DNA of 64,000 nucleotides from Burkholderiales bacterium (GTDB taxonomy: Bacteria > Pseudomonadota > Gammaproteobacteria > Burkholderiales > Burkholderiaceae_C): NCBI GenBank assembly GCA_016702555.1, contig JADJDV010000006.1, positions 620,001 to 684,000 on the forward strand. Reading direction: 5' to 3'. The position numbers and the translations under genes are program-made. Positions 16,747 to 27,841 of the stretch are shown here, one piece after another (within the stretch, counting starts at the first letter, position 1; each line of letters opens with the position of its first letter). The notes beneath the pieces are model-generated. The model was not told the DNA's origin, ran no database searches, and worked only from the letters and a program-made list of their open reading frames with translations.

Positions 16747-17402
16747 GGCGCGGCCTCCGCCATGGCCACCGCGTTGGGGCACAGCGTTTCGAGGTGGCGC
16801 GCGAAGCGCTCCGCCGCCAGCTCCAGCGCCAGCACGTAACCATCGACGCGGGCGCGGAAGTAGCGCCAGAAGATCAGCGCCGGCACCGCGATGATCAGGC
16901 CGAAGGCGGTGTTGTACAGCGCCACCGAGATGCCGTGCGCCAGTTGCGCCGGGTTGCCGCCGGTGAGCGCGCCGCTGGGCGCCTGCGAGCCGAAGATCTC
17001 GATCATGCCGACCACCGTGCCCAGCAGGCCCAGCAGCGGCGCCGCCGAGGCGATGGTGGCCAGCGCCGGCAGGTAGCGTTCCAGCCGGTGCGCGACCTGA
17101 CGGCCGGCGGACTGCATGGCGGCGCGCATCTCGGCCGGGCTGCAGCGGGGGTTCTCGTGCAGCGCGCGCCAGCCGGCCGCCAGCACTTCGCCCTGGGCGC
17201 AGTGGCGCGCCAGCCGGTCGATGATGTCGGGCCCGGGCACGGCGTGGCGCGAGACGCCGATGGCGTCGTCGACCAGCCGCGGCGACAGGATGCGCGCCGG
17301 CTTGAGCTGGATGAAGCGCTCGATGACGAAGGCCAGCGCCAGCACCGAGCACAGGATCAGCGGCCAGATCGGCCAGCCGGCGGCTTGTATGATCGAAAGC
17401 AA
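16743..17402 (-). CDS. exbB: ExbB/TolQ family proton channel protein
   Basis: The protein has three transmembrane helices, the first from IIQAAGWPIWPLILCSVLAL, then APLLGLLGTVVGMIEIFG and ALYNTAFGLIIAVPALIFW. These are the MotA/TolQ/ExbB signatures. I place the start at the TTG at 17402 (219 aa), just before LSIIQ, because the upstream open frame (to 17555) encodes an Arg/Pro-rich stretch unlike the family. The ribosome site (GGAAAGA) is moderate. It heads the envelope operon running to adk. Confidence 0.9.
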   Translation of the reverse strand: MLSIIQAAGWPIWPLILCSVLALAFVIERFIQLKPARILSPRLVDDAIGVSRHAVPGPDIIDRLARHCAQGEVLAAGWRALHENPRCSPAEMRAAMQSAGRQVAHRLERYLPALATIASAAPLLGLLGTVVGMIEIFGSQAPSGALTGGNPAQLAHGISVALYNTAFGLIIAVPALIFWRYFRARVDGYVLALELAAERFARHLETLCPNAVAMAEAAP

Positions 17403-17786
17403 GCTTGGTTCTTTCCGTCGATGCGGCGCGCCGTGCGGCCAGCTGGCCCCTCGTCGCCGGGACAAACGCGGGCCATTATGAACCAGGCTGGCGGCCGCGC
17501 GCGGTGCATTCGGCGGCGGACCGGCGAGTGCGGCGGTGGTGCCCAGTTCATGCACACAATCTGTGGATAACTTTGTGAAGAAAGCTGCCCGAAGCGCCGC
17601 AAAAGCGTGTGCTGGCGCGGTCGATGACGGTTTGATGACGTTTTAGGCAAAAGAAATTTCATTTGAATCAATGACTTGCACCTATTCCCGCGGCTTTGCG
17701 GCCGGTTCTGACCGGTTCGACCTGGGTGGCGCACGACTGTGGAGTAGTGGCCCGGCCGGCGCGGCTTGGACCGGTCGCCAAGCGGC
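17403..17786. other. Divergent intergenic region between exbB and xseA with one DnaA box
   Basis: No gene is seen in these 384 bp. A perfect DnaA box, TGTGGATAA (TTATCCACA on the other strand), lies at 17562-17570. It is next to an unusually AT-rich stretch (about 17620-17690) for this GC-rich DNA. The region should hold the promoters of both exbB and xseA. A single box is not an origin. Confidence 0.5.
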
Positions 17787-19163
17787 ATGAAACCTGGGTT
17801 TTCGCCTTTGGACCCCGCAGCGGCGCCGCGCGTGTGGCAAGTTGGGGCACTGACGCGCGCCGTGGCCCATGCGCTGGAGGCGCGCTTCAACCCGGTGGCG
17901 GTGCGCGGCGAGGTGTCGGGCTTCGCGCGCGCGGCCAGCGGACATTGCTACTTCGCGCTCAAGGACGCCACCGGGCAACTGCGCTGCGCCATGTTCCGGC
18001 GCGCCGCCAGCCTGCTGGACTTCGTGCCCGCGGAGGGCGACCAGGTCGAGTTGCGCGGGCGCCTGTCGGTGTACGAGCCGCGTGGCGAGCTGCAGCTGGT
18101 GGTCGAATCGATGGCGCGCGCTGGCCAGGGTGCGCTGTTCGAGCAGTTCCTGCGCTTGAAAGCCCGGCTCGAGGCCGAGGGTTTGTTCGACGCCGAGCGC
18201 AAGCGCGCGCTGCCGGCGCTGCCGCGCGGCATCGGCGTGGTCACCTCGCTCGGTGCGGCGGCCTGGCGCGACGTGCTGCATGCGCTGGCGCGGCGCGTGC
18301 CGCACATCCCGGTGCTGCTGGCGCCGGCGGCGGTGCAGGGCGCGGGCGCGCCGGCCGAACTGCAAGGCGCGCTGCGGCAGCTGTACCGCCGGGCTGAGCC
18401 GGACGCCGCCCAGCCGATCGACCTGATCCTGCTGGTGCGCGGCGGCGGCTCGATCGAGGATTTGTGGGCCTTCAACGACGAGACGCTGGCGCGCACCATC
18501 GCCGCCAGCCCGGTGCCGGTGATCAGCGGCGTAGGCCACGAGACGGACTTTACCATCGCCGACTTCGTGGCCGACCTGCGCGCGCCGACGCCCTCCGCGG
18601 CGGCCGAGCTGGCCAGCGCGCCGCGCGAGCACTGGCTGGCGGCGGCCCAGGCGCAGCACGAGCGCCTGCAGCGGGCGCTGCGGCGCCGGCTCGACGCCGA
18701 GGCGCAACGCATCGACTGGCTGGCCGGGCGCCTGGGTCGGCCCTCGGGCGCGCTGGCGACCGAGCGGCTGCGGCTGGACCGCGCCACGCAGCGACTGCGC
18801 CACGCGCTCGCCTTGCGGCTGGAGCGCGAACGTGCCCAATGGGCGCGCCGGGCCGAGCGCCTGGCGCGCACCGCGCCACCGCTGCTGGCGGCCGAACGCC
18901 AGCGCCTCGCCCGCCTGGCCGAGCGCCTGCCCGCGGCGCTGATGCGCCAGCGTGACACCGCCCATGAGCGCCTGACGCGCGCGGTGCTGCGCCTGGACGC
19001 GCTGGATCCGCAGCGCGTGCTGGAGCGCGGCTACGCCTGGCTGGAAGACGAGCGTGGCCGCCCGGTCACGCAGGCGGCGCAGACCCGCCCTGGCCAGCCG
19101 CTGGCCGCCACCCTGGCCGATGGCCAGGTCGACCTGACGGTGGTCGATCGGCGCTTGGGCTGA
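17787..19163 (+). CDS. xseA: Exodeoxyribonuclease VII large subunit
   Basis: The 458-aa protein starts at the ATG at 17787. An OB-fold domain comes first (VAVRGEVSGFARAASGHCYF), then the nuclease domain (GIGVVTSLGAAAWRDVLHAL; DLILLVRGGGSIEDLWAFND; VISGVGHETDFTIADFVAD). A long Arg/Leu-rich coiled-coil follows, with a short C-terminal tail (RVLERGYAWLEDERGR). With XseB it degrades single-stranded DNA. xseB is not in this window. Confidence 0.97.
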   Translation: MKPGFSPLDPAAAPRVWQVGALTRAVAHALEARFNPVAVRGEVSGFARAASGHCYFALKDATGQLRCAMFRRAASLLDFVPAEGDQVELRGRLSVYEPRGELQLVVESMARAGQGALFEQFLRLKARLEAEGLFDAERKRALPALPRGIGVVTSLGAAAWRDVLHALARRVPHIPVLLAPAAVQGAGAPAELQGALRQLYRRAEPDAAQPIDLILLVRGGGSIEDLWAFNDETLARTIAASPVPVISGVGHETDFTIADFVADLRAPTPSAAAELASAPREHWLAAAQAQHERLQRALRRRLDAEAQRIDWLAGRLGRPSGALATERLRLDRATQRLRHALALRLERERAQWARRAERLARTAPPLLAAERQRLARLAERLPAALMRQRDTAHERLTRAVLRLDALDPQRVLERGYAWLEDERGRPVTQAAQTRPGQPLAATLADGQVDLTVVDRRLG

Positions 19164-19250
19164 GTTCCTACAATGGATTGGCGCCGAACGGCCTATCATG
19201 GATCGTTCAACCGAGTTATTCCCTCCGATCGAGAAAGAAAGGACACCCAC

Positions 19251-19832
19251 ATGGAACGCACCCTGCCCCCGCTGCCCTACGCCATTGACGCGCTGGCGCC
19301 GCACTACAGCCAGGAAACGCTGGAATACCACCACGGCAAGCACCACAAGGCCTACGTCGACAAGCTCAACGAGCTGCAGAAAGGCACCGAGTTCGAGAAC
19401 ATGGAACTTGAGGATGTCGTCAAGAAGTCGAGCGGCGGCATGTACAACCAGGCCGCGCAGATCTGGAACCACACCTTCTTCTGGAACTGCATGAAGCCCA
19501 ACGGCGGCGGCGAGCCCACCGGCGCGCTGGCCGAGGCCATCAACAAGAAATGGGGCAGCAGCGCCGACTTCAGGAAGGCCTTCGTCGCCAGCGCCGTCGG
19601 CAACTTCGGCTCGGGCTGGACCTGGCTGGTCAAGAAGGCCGACGGCAGCGTCGACATCGTCAACATGGGCGCCGCCGGCACCCCGCTGACCACCGGCGAC
19701 ACCGCGGTGCTGACGGTGGACGTGTGGGAGCACGCCTACTACATCGACTACCGCAACGCGCGCCAGAAGTTCGTCGAGACCTTCTTCGACAAGCTGGTCA
19801 ACTGGGACTTCGCGGCCAAGAACTTCGGCTGA
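19251..19832 (+). CDS. sodB: Iron superoxide dismutase
   Basis: The 193-aa enzyme has N-terminal metal-ligand helices (LEYHHGKHHKAYVDKLNEL and WNHTFFWNCM) and the C-terminal ligands DVWEHAYYIDYRN. The FFWNCMKPNGGG and GSGWTWLV patterns are those of the iron type. It dismutates superoxide in the cytosol. The ATG at 19251 follows AAAGGA, and the open frame before it is not family-like. A strong hairpin follows the stop. Confidence 0.97.
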   Translation: MERTLPPLPYAIDALAPHYSQETLEYHHGKHHKAYVDKLNELQKGTEFENMELEDVVKKSSGGMYNQAAQIWNHTFFWNCMKPNGGGEPTGALAEAINKKWGSSADFRKAFVASAVGNFGSGWTWLVKKADGSVDIVNMGAAGTPLTTGDTAVLTVDVWEHAYYIDYRNARQKFVETFFDKLVNWDFAAKNFG

Positions 19833-19846
19833 TCGATTTCACCACG

Positions 19847-19882
19847 CATGAAGCAAGCCACCGCAAGGTGGCTTGCTTCATG
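19847..19882. terminator. Long hairpin between convergent sodB and the NTF2-like gene
   Basis: A perfect 16-bp stem (catgaagcaagccacc paired with its complement) closes on the tetraloop GCAA. There is no T-run on either side, so it is not a classic rho-independent terminator. Its position 15 bp after the sodB stop suggests transcript 3'-end formation or protection for both strands. Confidence 0.6.
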
Positions 19883-19919
19883 GTGCGCGCCGAACGTGCA
19901 GTGATACGCCGGGTGACTT

Positions 19920-20351
19920 TCAGTGATCGCCGTCCGCAGGCAGCAGGCCCGCCTCGCGCATCACCTGCCGCTCGTCCTCCTGCGAGATGTAGAAGGCCAC
20001 CTTCGGCCCGTTGCCGGGATCGAACAGGAAATAGGTGATGTCAAAGCGAAAGTCCTGCGGCTGACCGGCTGTCTTTTCGAAGCGCAGGTGCCAGTGCACC
20101 TTGGCCATGGTGTAGTGCGCGTCCAGCGGCGTAGCGGCCACAGCCTGCACCCTGGCGAAGCGAAAGCCGATCTGCTGCATGAAATCGCGCCGCGCCGGCA
20201 CGGCCTGGCGCATTGCGGCCACGCTCATGCTGGCCACGCCGTTCGGGTCGCCGCCCATGAACGGATCGGTGTAGAGCGCGGCCACCAGTTCGGGATCGAA
20301 GCTGTTGGCGCTTTGCTCGTAGCGGGCGAAGAAGGCGTCGATCTCGCTCAT
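19920..20351 (-). CDS. NTF2-like/SnoaL-fold protein of unknown function
   Basis: The 143-aa cytosolic protein starts MSEIDAFFARYEQSANSFD, the opening helix of the NTF2-like fold. A curved sheet follows, with HYTMAKVHWHLRFEK and FDITYFLFDPGNGPKVAFYI. There is no catalytic signature that I can name. The start at 20351 is preferred over an Arg-rich upstream extension. It converges on sodB. Confidence 0.75.
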   Translation of the reverse strand: MSEIDAFFARYEQSANSFDPELVAALYTDPFMGGDPNGVASMSVAAMRQAVPARRDFMQQIGFRFARVQAVAATPLDAHYTMAKVHWHLRFEKTAGQPQDFRFDITYFLFDPGNGPKVAFYISQEDERQVMREAGLLPADGDH

Positions 20352-20507
20352 GCGCGCGAGCTTACCGCGCCGCCGATTCCTGACGCCACGACGTCCCAAA
20401 GGGACAAGCCCAGCCGCACTGGGATGGTCTGCCAGCCGGTGCGCGCGCCGATCCGTGTGGCGTCCCTACGACTCCAATCGACCCCTGTTTTGGTCACAAG
20501 GTTGCAG

Positions 20508-20521
20508 TTGACTTATGTCAA
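20508..20521 (+). promoter_or_regulatory. FNR/Anr-type palindrome upstream of the anion transporter gene
   Basis: TTGAC-ttat-GTCAA is a perfect 5-4-5 inverted repeat that fits the FNR-family consensus TTGAY-N4-RTCAA. It lies 122 bp before the transporter ATG. The match is exact in symmetry, but the regulator and any binding are inference. Confidence 0.45.
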
Positions 20522-20642
20522 GAATCGCCTGTCCATGCCGTGTGACGATCAACTTGTGGACTGGATATCGGGCGGTCCGTCATGAGAGTTTCATGCGGTG
20601 CGTTTCACATCGCATACCGGGGTTTTCACACGAGGAGAGCGT

Positions 20643-22100
20643 ATGGGCTTCAGGCCGTTGCCGGCGGCCATCGCGTTGGCGATCGGCCTGGTCATCTGGT
20701 TCGTCATCCCCGTGCCCGAGGGCGTCACGCCCAACGCCTGGCACTTGCTGGCGCTGTTCGTGGGCACCATTGCCGCCATCATCGGCAAGGCCATGCCGAT
20801 TGGCGCGCTGTCGATGGTGGCGGTGGCCCTGGTGGCCGCCACCGGCGTCACCAACGAGAAGGCGGCCGGCGCCATCGCCGATGCGCTGAGCAGCTTCTCC
20901 AACCCGCTGATCTGGCTGATCGGCGTGTCGATCATGATCTCGCGCGGCATCATCAAGACGGGGTTGGGCGCGCGCATCGGCTACCTGTTCATCGCCGTGT
21001 GGGGCAAGAAGACGATCGGCATCGCCTATTCGCTGGCGCTGTCGGAGCTGATTCTGGCGCCCGTCACGCCCAGCAACACGGCGCGCGGCGGCGGCATCAT
21101 CCACCCCATCATGCGGGCCATTGCGGGCAGCTACGACTCTGACCCGGAGAAGGGCACGCAGGGCCGCATGGGCCGCTACCTGGCGTTGACCAACTACCAC
21201 GCCAACCCCATCACCTCGGCCATGTTCATCACCGCCACGGCGCCCAACCCGCTGGTGGTGAAGCTGATCGCCGACGTGACCGGTGCGCAGATCTCCTTGA
21301 GCTGGGGCACTTGGGCGCTGGCCATGCTGCTGCCCGGGCTGGTGGCGCTGGCGCTGATGCCACTCATCGTCTACTGGCTGAACCCGCCTGAGATCAAGAG
21401 CACGCCGAACGCCGCGCAGTTCGCCATCGAGCGTCTGCGCGAGATGGGACCGGTGACGCGCGGCGAGTTGATCATGCTGGGGGTATTCGGGGTGCTGCTG
21501 GTGCTGTGGGCCGGCCTGCCGACCTTTGTGTTCGGACCCGGCGCGGCGGTGGACCCGACCACCACCGCCTTCATCGGCCTGTCGCTGTGCCTCATCACCG
21601 GCGTGCTGAGTTGGGACGACGTGATCAAGGAAAAAAGCGCCTGGGACACCATCGTCTGGTTCGGCGCGCTGGTGATGATGGCCACCTTCTTGAACAAGCT
21701 GGGCCTGATCGCCTGGTTCGCCAAGAGCATCGAAACCGGCATTGGCAGCCTGGGCCTGGGTTGGATGGGCGCCACGGCGCTGCTGATGCTGGCCTACCTG
21801 TACGCGCACTACGCGTTTGCCAGCACCACGGCGCACATCACGGCGATGTTCGCGGCCTTCTACGGCGCCGGCCTGGCGCTGGGTGCACCGGCGCTGCCGT
21901 TCGCGTTGATGATGGCGGCGGCTTCCAACATCATGATGACGCTGACGCACTACGCGACCGGCACCTCGCCGGTCATCTTCGGCTCGGGCTACACCACGCT
22001 GGGCGAATGGTGGAAGACCGGCTTCGTGATGAGCGTGGTGCTGATCGTGATCTGGCTGGTGGTGGGCGCCGCCTGGTGGCGTGTGCTGGGCTACTGGTGA
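20643..22100 (+). CDS. DASS family (SLC13) dicarboxylate/anion transporter
   Basis: The 485-aa inner-membrane protein has about twelve hydrophobic segments. Family features include SNPLIWLIGVSIMISRGI, the first substrate/sodium loop LAPVTPSNTARGGGIIHPI and the repeat-related SNIMMTLTHYATGTSPVI. It resembles the 2-oxoglutarate/malate and citrate-tartrate (CitT/TtdT) translocators. GAGGAG precedes the ATG at 20643. Two isocitrate dehydrogenases follow, so uptake of a TCA-cycle acid is a fair guess. Confidence 0.9.
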   Translation: MGFRPLPAAIALAIGLVIWFVIPVPEGVTPNAWHLLALFVGTIAAIIGKAMPIGALSMVAVALVAATGVTNEKAAGAIADALSSFSNPLIWLIGVSIMISRGIIKTGLGARIGYLFIAVWGKKTIGIAYSLALSELILAPVTPSNTARGGGIIHPIMRAIAGSYDSDPEKGTQGRMGRYLALTNYHANPITSAMFITATAPNPLVVKLIADVTGAQISLSWGTWALAMLLPGLVALALMPLIVYWLNPPEIKSTPNAAQFAIERLREMGPVTRGELIMLGVFGVLLVLWAGLPTFVFGPGAAVDPTTTAFIGLSLCLITGVLSWDDVIKEKSAWDTIVWFGALVMMATFLNKLGLIAWFAKSIETGIGSLGLGWMGATALLMLAYLYAHYAFASTTAHITAMFAAFYGAGLALGAPALPFALMMAAASNIMMTLTHYATGTSPVIFGSGYTTLGEWWKTGFVMSVVLIVIWLVVGAAWWRVLGYW

Positions 22101-22250
22101 AGGTTTGGTGCGGGCGGCACGCCGCCGTTTGTCACAATACGCGGGCGACCGAGGCGGCGCCGTGAGCGCTGCGTCAGGAATGCATGCCAACATGCCGAGC
22201 CGGCCACTTGCGCGCCGGCCGGCGCCCACAATGAAAAACCGGAGAGACCC

Positions 22251-24488
<2,238 letters not shown>

Positions 24489-24494
24489 ACGGCT

Positions 24495-24592
24495 TTGAAC
24501 GCAAAGTACGCAGAGTTTTCGCAAAAGTCGCAGAAGATGCTTCAAACACCGTCTGCGGGCTTTGCGTCATCCCGGCGGTCTTCGCGTTCAAG
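24495..24592. repeat. Imperfect palindromic repeat element (about 98 bp) after icd
   Basis: The left arm, ttgaacgcaaagtacgcaga and onward, is mirrored by the right arm, whose complement begins CTTGAACGCGAAGACCGC. The arms of about 43 bp agree at spaced CGC and AAAG blocks. The pattern looks like a degenerate, possibly mobile (MITE-like) intergenic palindrome. I recall similar CGCAAAG/CGCAGAG repeats in environmental bacteria. It may also end the icd transcript. Confidence 0.65.
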
Positions 24593-24665
24593 AAGACGTC
24601 AAAGATCCGAGCTGGCAGCGTTGTTCACATGAACGCTGCCGCCCGCTGATCTGAAAACTGAAAAA

Positions 24666-25139
24666 TCAGCGCGGCGCCGCAAACATCGGCCCGCGCAGCT
24701 TGGCGCCCGCCTTCAGGTTGCGCTGCTTGAACCAGCCCTGGTTCATCTCCAGCACATAGCGCACCGGCTTGGTCGAGCAGTGGCTGGATTCATCCAGCGG
24801 CTGCATGTCGGCCAGGTTGACGATGCCGCCATCGTCCTGCACGAAAGCGGCGGTGAGCGGGATCAGCGTGTTGCGCATCCAGAAACATTGCACGGAGGGC
24901 TGTTCGAACACGAACAACATGCCCTCGTGCTGCGGCATCTCCTTGCGGTGCATCAGCCCGGTCTGGCGCTGCGGGTGCGTGGACGCCACCTGCACGTCGA
25001 TGCGATGCATGCCGATCGACAGCTCCGAGCGCGGCAGGTCGAGTTGCGGCGTGCCGGTGTCTGCGCGCTGGGCCAGGACCGGCGTGGTGGCGAGGGCGAC
25101 GATGAGCGTCAGCAGGGCGCGGCGAATCGGTGGGTGCAT
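24666..25139 (-). CDS. DUF192 family secreted protein
   Basis: The 157-aa protein has a cleavable signal peptide (MHPPIRRALLTLIVALATTPVLAQ). The mature DUF192 domain carries ASTHPQRQTGLMHRKEMPQH, VQCFWMRNTLIPLTAAFV and VRYVLEMNQGWFKQRNLKAG. The family is widespread in cell envelopes and has no settled function. It is transcribed against the two flanking isocitrate dehydrogenase genes. Confidence 0.9.
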   Translation of the reverse strand: MHPPIRRALLTLIVALATTPVLAQRADTGTPQLDLPRSELSIGMHRIDVQVASTHPQRQTGLMHRKEMPQHEGMLFVFEQPSVQCFWMRNTLIPLTAAFVQDDGGIVNLADMQPLDESSHCSTKPVRYVLEMNQGWFKQRNLKAGAKLRGPMFAAPR

Positions 25140-25351
25140 GGCGAAGGGTGCGGGCTAAAAAACGGGAACGGGCTTGCCGGACATGGAGTCGGGCCGATCG
25201 CAAAGGTTCGGCGGCCGGTGCCCGAGCGCGATTGTCGCCGCTGTCGCATGGCGTGCGAGACGCCCTAGAATGGGCCGCGCGCCTGGCGCGATTCGATGCG
25301 TGGCGAGTGGGCGCGGCCCCGATGGCGCCCCTTTTTCCCCGGAGACGACAC

Positions 25352-26605
25352 ATGTACCAGCACATCAAGGTGCCCGCGGGCGGTCAGAAGATCACCGTCA
25401 ACCCCGATTTTTCGCTCAAGGTGCCCGATCAGCCTGTCATTCCCTTCATCGAGGGCGACGGTACCGGCGTCGACATCACGCCGGTCATGATCAAGGTGGT
25501 CGATGCGGCCGTCGCCAAGTGCTATGGCGAGCGCCGCAAGATCCACTGGATGGAGGTCTACGCCGGCGAGAAATCGACCCAGGTGTACGGCGCCGACGTC
25601 TGGCTGCCGGAGGAGACGCTGGCGGCGCTGAAGGAGTACGTGGTGTCGATCAAGGGGCCGCTGACCACGCCGGTGGGCGGCGGCATCCGCTCGCTCAACG
25701 TGGCGCTGCGCCAGGAACTGGATCTGTACGTCTGCCTGCGGCCGGTGCAGTATTTCAAGGGCGTTCCTTCGCCCGTGAAAGAGCCCGAAAAGGTCAACAT
25801 GGCGATCTTCCGCGAGAACTCGGAAGACATCTACGCCGGCATCGAGTGGGAAGCCAAGAGCGCGCAGGCGCTGAAGCTGATCCGCTTTCTGACCGAAGAG
25901 ATGGGTGTGCGCAAGATCCGCTTTCCCGAGACTTCCGGCATTGGCGTCAAGCCGGTGTCGATCGAGGGCACCGAGCGCCTGGTCCGCAAGGCGATTCAAT
26001 ACGCCATTGACAACGACAAGCCCAACGTGACCATCGTGCACAAGGGCAACATCATGAAGTACACCGAAGGGGGCTTCCGCGACTGGGGCTACGCGCTGGC
26101 ACAGCGCGAATTTGGGGCCGAGTTGATGGACGGCGGGCCCTGGTGCAAGTTCAGGAACCCCAGGACCGGCAAGGACATCCTCATCAAGGACGCGATTGCC
26201 GACGCCTTCCTGCAGCAGATCCTGCTGCGCCCGGCCGAGTACAGCGTGATCGCCACGCTGAACCTCAACGGCGACTACATCAGCGACGCGCTGGCGGCGC
26301 AGGTGGGGGGCATCGGCATCGCCCCCGGCGCCAACATGAGCGACAGCGTGGCCTGTTTCGAGGCCACGCACGGCACAGCGCCCAAGTACGCCGGCAAGGA
26401 CTACGTCAACCCGGGCTCTGAAATCCTCAGCGCCGAGATGATGCTGCGCCACATGGGCTGGATCGAGGCGGCCGACAAGATCATCGAATCCATGGAAGCG
26501 GCGATCCTGGGCAAGCGCGTCACCTACGACTTCGCCCGCCTGATGGACGGCGCCACCCAGGTCAGCTGCTCAGGCTTCGGCCAGGTGATGATCGAGCACA
26601 TGTAG
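25352..26605 (+). CDS. icd: Isocitrate dehydrogenase, NADP-dependent, dimeric type
   Basis: This 417-aa enzyme is the E. coli Icd type: IPFIEGDGTGVDITPVMIKV, the phosphorylatable-Ser region RSLNVALRQELDLYVCLRPV, AIFRENSEDIYAGIEW, and GDYISDALAAQVGGIGIAPG. The NADP-specific KYAGKDYVNPGS loop is present. The ATG at 25352 follows GGAGACG. It catalyses the same reaction as the monomeric enzyme encoded nearby but is not homologous in detail. The two may be used under different conditions. Confidence 0.96.
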   Translation: MYQHIKVPAGGQKITVNPDFSLKVPDQPVIPFIEGDGTGVDITPVMIKVVDAAVAKCYGERRKIHWMEVYAGEKSTQVYGADVWLPEETLAALKEYVVSIKGPLTTPVGGGIRSLNVALRQELDLYVCLRPVQYFKGVPSPVKEPEKVNMAIFRENSEDIYAGIEWEAKSAQALKLIRFLTEEMGVRKIRFPETSGIGVKPVSIEGTERLVRKAIQYAIDNDKPNVTIVHKGNIMKYTEGGFRDWGYALAQREFGAELMDGGPWCKFRNPRTGKDILIKDAIADAFLQQILLRPAEYSVIATLNLNGDYISDALAAQVGGIGIAPGANMSDSVACFEATHGTAPKYAGKDYVNPGSEILSAEMMLRHMGWIEAADKIIESMEAAILGKRVTYDFARLMDGATQVSCSGFGQVMIEHM

Positions 26606-26780
26606 CCGTTTTCCGCAGGTGGCTGCTCTGAGCCATCCGCGCGAAACCCTCATTCCGTGGTTACCATTCCGTATCCGGTCGCGGTACCGATCTGCATGGT
26701 GCGGATCGCTGCGGTGTCGGCGCCGCTGACCTGGCTGCACTGGCGAACGGCTGGCGGCGCTGGGCGACAGGAGGAAGACG

Positions 26781-27347
26781 ATGACTGAACATGGCCATGG
26801 CACGCAGCGTGCCGACGACAGCGAGCCGCTGGACCAATTCTCCGACTGCCACGCCGGCATCATGCGGCAGTTGCAGTCGCTTGGCGAACTGCCGGCGCTG
26901 GCCGAGGCGGCGGCGCGGGCGCGCCGCAGCGCCGAGGCCACGCTGCGCTTCTTCGACGACGTGATCTACGAGCACCATGCGCAGGAGGAGCAGGAGCTGT
27001 TCCCGGCGGTGCTTGCCAGCGCGGTGGCCGGCGAGGAGCACGATCGCGTGCGCGGCATCGTCGAGCAACTCACGCGAGAGCACCGTGAAGTCGAGGCCAC
27101 CTGGGCCAAGCTGGCGCCGGCGCTGAAGGCGATCGCCAAGGGCCGCGACGCCAGCTTCGACGCCGCCGCCATCGAGGCACTGGTGCAGCGCTACCGCGCG
27201 CACGCCGCCTTCGAGGAAAGCGAGTTCCTGCCCTTGTCGGAAACCATTCTCGGGCGCGACAGCCAGCACAAGGCGGCGCTCGGCCTGTCCCTGCACATGC
27301 GCCACGCGGTGCCGGATGCGCTGGCGCGCTTTCCGGCCCGGATCTGA
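26781..27347 (+). CDS. Hemerythrin domain-containing protein
   Basis: The 188-aa helical protein has His/Glu iron-ligand positions in SDCHAGIMRQL, YEHHAQEEQELFPAV, LTREHREVEATW and HAAFEESEFLPL. That is the four-helix hemerythrin-like pattern for a di-iron centre that binds oxygen or nitric oxide. AGGAGGAAG precedes the ATG. A clear terminator follows. The exact role (oxygen, NO or iron handling) is not shown. Confidence 0.9.
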   Translation: MTEHGHGTQRADDSEPLDQFSDCHAGIMRQLQSLGELPALAEAAARARRSAEATLRFFDDVIYEHHAQEEQELFPAVLASAVAGEEHDRVRGIVEQLTREHREVEATWAKLAPALKAIAKGRDASFDAAAIEALVQRYRAHAAFEESEFLPLSETILGRDSQHKAALGLSLHMRHAVPDALARFPARI

Positions 27348-27370
27348 CATCGCGCCATGCGTGCGGCATG

Positions 27371-27398
27371 AAAAAGCCCGGGGCGGCCCGGGCTTTTT
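27371..27398. terminator. Bidirectional rho-independent terminator
   Basis: AAAAAGCCCGGG and CCCGGGCTTTTT form a 12-bp stem with loop gcgg. With T-runs on both strands it can end both the hemerythrin gene and the convergent cold-shock gene. Confidence 0.9.
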
Positions 27399-27436
27399 CA
27401 TGTGGGTAGGGCAACTGGGTGATAGGGCGGTGGTGC

Positions 27437-27703
27437 TCAGTGCGCGGCGGGCGGCTGGTCGGCGTCGATCGTCGCCATTTCGCCCGGCAGCGGCGCCGCC
27501 TCTTCGGTGCGGATGCGTTGCGCCAGCAGCCCCTTGGGACCCTGGTTGACCTCATAGCTGACGCGGGCACCTTCCTTCAGCGTCTTGAAACCCTCCATGT
27601 CGATGGCGGAAAAATGCGCAAACACGTCGGGGCCGCCGCCATCTGGCTCAATGAACCCAAACCCTTTGAGGTCGTTGAACCACTTGACTTTTCCATTGGG
27701 CAT
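27437..27703 (-). CDS. Cold-shock domain protein (CspA family)
   Basis: The 88-aa protein begins MPNGKVKWFNDLKGFGFIEP, with RNP1 (KGFGFIEP) and RNP2 (DVFAHFSAI) on the five-strand barrel. A roughly 20-residue C-terminal tail follows the usual 67-aa domain (TEEAAPLPGEMATID). It binds single-stranded RNA or DNA as an RNA chaperone. The ribosome site GAGGAGA is strong. A palindrome and a TTGACA box lie upstream. Confidence 0.95.
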   Translation of the reverse strand: MPNGKVKWFNDLKGFGFIEPDGGGPDVFAHFSAIDMEGFKTLKEGARVSYEVNQGPKGLLAQRIRTEEAAPLPGEMATIDADQPPAAH

Positions 27704-27733
27704 AGGAATCTCCTCTTATGACTTCCATCCTGC

Positions 27734-27770
27734 GGGATACAGTGTGCTGTAACAACTTCCGGCTTGTCAA
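27734..27770 (-). promoter_or_regulatory. Candidate promoter and palindrome upstream of the cold-shock gene
   Basis: On the minus strand a TTGACA -35-like box (27765-27770) precedes the palindrome TACAG-caca-CTGTA. No good -10 box lies at standard spacing. The palindrome could be an operator or a 5' UTR hairpin. Confidence 0.35.
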
Positions 27771-27841
27771 CAAAACGGCGCTTTGGCGCGCCTTCCCCAC
27801 ACCGCCAGCCGGCCCGAAGCCGGGCTTATAGAATGATTTTC

